Positions 61,693-64,000 of a stretch of DNA of 64,000 nt are shown in pieces (position 1 is the stretch's first letter; each line of letters opens with the position of its first letter). Source of the DNA: Sphingobium lactosutens (lineage in GTDB: Bacteria; Pseudomonadota; Alphaproteobacteria; Sphingomonadales; Sphingomonadaceae); assembly GCF_013393185.1 (NCBI RefSeq), contig NZ_QJQX01000029.1, forward strand, positions 62,001 through 126,000, given 5' to 3'. The position numbers were made by a program, and so were the translations under genes. The notes under the pieces are model-generated. The model saw only the letters and a list, made by a program, of their open reading frames with translations. It had not been told where the DNA came from and made no database searches.

Positions 61693-63084
61693 ATGGTCGC
61701 CAAACATACTGGCTCCCTTGTGGGAGCCGGGTTAGCCCTGTCGTGCGTCTTCGCTGCCGGGGCTGCCACCATATTGTCGATAAGCACGACGTCGACGACG
61801 AGTTCGGGCGGGTCGACGACGACTGCGTCTGTGTCCTCCGCGGTAGCGACGACGACGGCCACTGCGCCGATCGCCAACCCTCCGGCGTCATCGACGTCGA
61901 TCGCCTTTTCGAGCTTCGACTTCGCAAACGGCACGAAGCTGCCGGACAAGGCGACCTTGTGGGTGGGCAATGCGACGTTCCGGCCGGGGAGCGGCGGCAC
62001 GGCCTATGTGCCGGTGAAGCTGGACCGGGCGACGCCCAACACGGTGATCGCGCGGATCACCACGGTGAACGGGTCGGGCACATTGCGCGCCATTTCAGGC
62101 TATAATTACCAGACGGTCGACAAGGTCGTCATCTTCCGCCCGGGCGATCCACTGGAGCAGACGGTCGAGGTGCCGATCATCGCCGCAACCGCGGGGCAAT
62201 TCTTCCAGCTCAAGCTGCGCGAGGCGCCCTGGGGCGCGCTGCAGGGCCAGTCGGTGGCGTCGGTCACGGCGAGTTATGCAGCGCCGACGGCGAAGTCGAC
62301 AGGCAGCTTCCGTGCCGCGCGCACCTTCAAGGCGACGGGTACGCTGCAATTCACGCTGGCCAAGTCTACCCACAAACGGTCGCCCGATGGCGGATGGGAT
62401 CGCTGGGCGACGTCGCTGTCGCATGGCCGCACCCAGATTGCCAATGAGGAAACCGGCCTCTATCTCGATTCATCGATCTGGCCGGGCATCGAGGGGCCGG
62501 TCTATTGGGGAACCAAGGGGCTGGTCCTGCATACGCAGAAGCTGGCGCAACCGATCTACCATGAGGGCCAGAACTGGAAATATGGTTCGTCGGTGCTGGA
62601 CGGGCGCAACTTCATCGCGTCGCAGATCGGCTATGGCCAATATGAATGGGATGCGCGGATGCCGACCCGGCGCGGGTCATGGCCGGCCTTCTGGCTGGTG
62701 TCGACCAGCGGCTGGCCGCCGGAAATCGACGTCTATGAAGGCTTTGGCTATCAGAGCTACTGGGATTTCGACCGCCATATCGGCCAGACCATCCATGGCG
62801 GGTCGGGCGGCTACCGCGCCTTCCAGCGCGGCGTCGTGATCCAGACCGAGCAGGCCTATGGGCTGAAGGGCTATACGGAGGATTTCCACCGCTTCGCCGT
62901 CGATATCCAGCGCGACTACATCACCTGGTTCGTGGACGGGAAAGAAACCTACCAGTCGGTCAACCCGTTCAAGGGCTTCCGCTGGTATCCGATCATGGAC
63001 GTCGCGGTGAAGACCAATGGCGCCTATAATGACGGAACGGGCGACATGACCATCCGCAGCTTCAAGATCTACAGCGCGCCATAA
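61693..63084 (+). CDS. Secreted GH16-family glycoside hydrolase with Calx-beta-like domain
   Basis: Starting at ATG 61693 (GGGGA 7 bases upstream), the 463-residue protein has a signal peptide (SLVGAGLALSCVFAAGAA), a Ser/Thr/Ala linker (about 30-70), a beta-sandwich at about 80-200 reminiscent of Calx-beta (AYVPVKLDRATPNTVIA; VVIFRPGDPLEQTVEVPI) and a GH16 domain at about 215-463. The catalytic motif EIDVYE (Glu344, Asp346, Glu349) is intact, with the usual ARMPTRRGSWPAFWL before it. It should cleave a beta-glucan or acidic exopolysaccharide outside the cell. It overlaps the next, convergent gene by 16 bases. Confidence 0.88.
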   Translation: MVAKHTGSLVGAGLALSCVFAAGAATILSISTTSTTSSGGSTTTASVSSAVATTTATAPIANPPASSTSIAFSSFDFANGTKLPDKATLWVGNATFRPGSGGTAYVPVKLDRATPNTVIARITTVNGSGTLRAISGYNYQTVDKVVIFRPGDPLEQTVEVPIIAATAGQFFQLKLREAPWGALQGQSVASVTASYAAPTAKSTGSFRAARTFKATGTLQFTLAKSTHKRSPDGGWDRWATSLSHGRTQIANEETGLYLDSSIWPGIEGPVYWGTKGLVLHTQKLAQPIYHEGQNWKYGSSVLDGRNFIASQIGYGQYEWDARMPTRRGSWPAFWLVSTSGWPPEIDVYEGFGYQSYWDFDRHIGQTIHGGSGGYRAFQRGVVIQTEQAYGLKGYTEDFHRFAVDIQRDYITWFVDGKETYQSVNPFKGFRWYPIMDVAVKTNGAYNDGTGDMTIRSFKIYSAP

Positions 63085-63980
63085 GCCTTCTGAGCGCCGC
63101 CCGCGAGCGCGTAGAGGCGGCCCCAGCTCTTGATCCACTGCCCGGCGATGTCGACACGATGTGCGCCGGGCAGCAGGATGGCGGGAAGGCCCGCCGTGCG
63201 CAGCGCCACGATGCCGACCGACCGGACCAGCAGCACGGGCATCGCCGTATCCTTGCACCGGGCCATGGTTTCGGTGCAGCCGATGCGCCACATGCGTTTG
63301 AATACCCAGGACAGGCGGGCGCGTTCGGGTGGTACCCATTCGCTGACCCGCGCGTCGGGCGCCCAGCCGAAACGCGCGCCGGCCCGCGCCAGCCGGGACA
63401 GATAGTCCAGATCCTCGCCGCCGCTGCGGTTGAAACGCGGGTCGAACCAGGGACGGTCCAGCATCTCCAGCGCGGCGCGGCGGATCAGCAGATTGTTGCT
63501 GGCCCAGAGCATGTCGGTTGCGCCGTGCGGACGTTCCTCGGCCCGGAACACCAAAGTCTCCCGCGCCCAGCGCGGGGCGGGGCCGACGAACATGGAATCG
63601 ACCGGCCCGGCGACGACATCGGCATCCACCGCCGCCTGGCAGGCAAGCAGCGCGTCGAGCCAGCCGGGCTGGGGCCATTCATCATCATCGATCATGGCGA
63701 GAAAGCGCATCGCCGGGTCGCCCAGCGCAGTCGCGACGATCGCGTTGCGCACGGCGCACAGGCCCGGTTCCGGCACGGGCAGCAACGTCACCGGCAGGTC
63801 GTAGCCCGCGCCACGTAGCGCCTCCACCACGACGGCGCCTTCCTGCCCGGCCGGATCATTGTCGGCGATCAGCAGCATGACGTCATGCCCTGCGACGATG
63901 CCCGGCAGCGTCTCCAGCAGATGGCGCAGTTGCTGGGGACGGCGAAAGGTCGGGACGGCGATCCAGATCGGATGGCCCAT
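63069..63980 (-). CDS. Glycosyltransferase family 2, probably complete at its 5' end
   Basis: The ~303-residue protein has the GT-A layout: IWIAVPTFRRPQQLRHLLE, VMLLIADNDPAG, the DxD-type MIDDDEWPQPGW, then WFDPRFNRSGGEDLDYLSRL and VSEWVPPERARLSW. It is a likely exopolysaccharide glycosyltransferase. The start is placed at the ATG at 63980 (MGHPIWIAVP); the codons before it are a tandem Met-Thr-Gly repeat up to 63998, right at the window edge, so an upstream extension cannot be excluded. Confidence 0.85.
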   Translation of the reverse strand: MGHPIWIAVPTFRRPQQLRHLLETLPGIVAGHDVMLLIADNDPAGQEGAVVVEALRGAGYDLPVTLLPVPEPGLCAVRNAIVATALGDPAMRFLAMIDDDEWPQPGWLDALLACQAAVDADVVAGPVDSMFVGPAPRWARETLVFRAEERPHGATDMLWASNNLLIRRAALEMLDRPWFDPRFNRSGGEDLDYLSRLARAGARFGWAPDARVSEWVPPERARLSWVFKRMWRIGCTETMARCKDTAMPVLLVRSVGIVALRTAGLPAILLPGAHRVDIAGQWIKSWGRLYALAGGAQKAYGAL

Positions 63981-64000
63981 GCCGGTCATGCCGGTCATGC

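Overview
The window looks like one stretch of chromosome from a high-GC alphaproteobacterium of the Sphingomonadales (Sphingomonadaceae; Sphingobium or a close relative is my best guess). The grounds are the protein styles (an AtpH beginning near METSGG, long PstC and PstA with extra N-terminal domains, a KPN_02809-type metalloprotease, DUF455, DUF1178 and DUF1289 proteins), frequent GTG/TTG starts, tight ATGA/GTGA overlaps, and small inverted repeats of the kind scattered through sphingomonad genomes. There is no rRNA operon, CRISPR array, intact insertion sequence or prophage. Most of the window is core genome with small accessory patches.

Layout. 1-0.7 kb: start of the ATP synthase operon (atpH, 5' end of atpA), running off the left edge. 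0.9-5.4 kb: membrane-anchored trypsin-like protease, Ada alkylation repair/regulator, HEXXH peptidase with TPR-like tail, DUF1289. 5.5-7.8 kb: yfiR-yfiN-yfiB c-di-GMP signalling operon. 7.8-18.2 kb: housekeeping (priA, transaldolase, tRNA-Arg(TCT), queuosine-precursor transporter, PAS-GGDEF cyclase, truA, fmt, recR, def). 18.2-25.6 kb: complete phosphate regulon on the minus strand, in transcription order phoR-pstS-pstC-pstA-pstB-phoU-phoB, with a three-unit Pho box at the phoR/pstS junction. 25.7-29.6 kb: a plus-strand cluster of Tat-signal protein, glycosyltransferase, PqqD-like protein, HprK-related kinase and nucleotidyltransferase, the most intriguing system here. 29.6-31.0 kb: divergent bdcR/bdcA. 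31-37 kb: M20 amidohydrolase, DUF2279 protein, S10 carboxypeptidase and a lower-GC patch with an orphan lipoprotein. 37-40 kb: 3-hydroxybutyrate dehydrogenase, patatin phospholipase, zinc metallopeptidase. 40.4-47.4 kb: NepR-like small protein, glnE, bcp, DUF455, M23 peptidase, erpA, xth, DUF2239 gene behind a large palindrome. 47.6-56 kb: two lipid-kinase-like proteins, lptF-lptG, fatty acid desaturase, acyltransferase-like protein, metallophosphoesterase. 56-57.4 kb: lower-GC VapBC45-like toxin-antitoxin pair. 57.5-61.3 kb: methyltransferase, comF, grxC, nitrilase-like hydrolase, DUF1178, tRNA-Arg(CCT), YciI-like protein. 61.7-64 kb: secreted GH16 glycosidase and a GT2 glycosyltransferase running to the right edge.

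How the genes relate. Several loci concern surface and biofilm control: YfiRNB and a second GGDEF protein (c-di-GMP synthesis), BdcA (linked to c-di-GMP and biofilm dispersal in E. coli), GH16 and glycosyltransferases (polysaccharide), LptFG (LPS export) and the two diacylglycerol-kinase-like enzymes. A second theme is nutrient sensing (Pho regulon, GlnE, NepR-like anti-sigma), a third is DNA repair (Ada, PriA, RecR, Xth). All functional statements rest on reading motifs and remembered family features; no database search was run.
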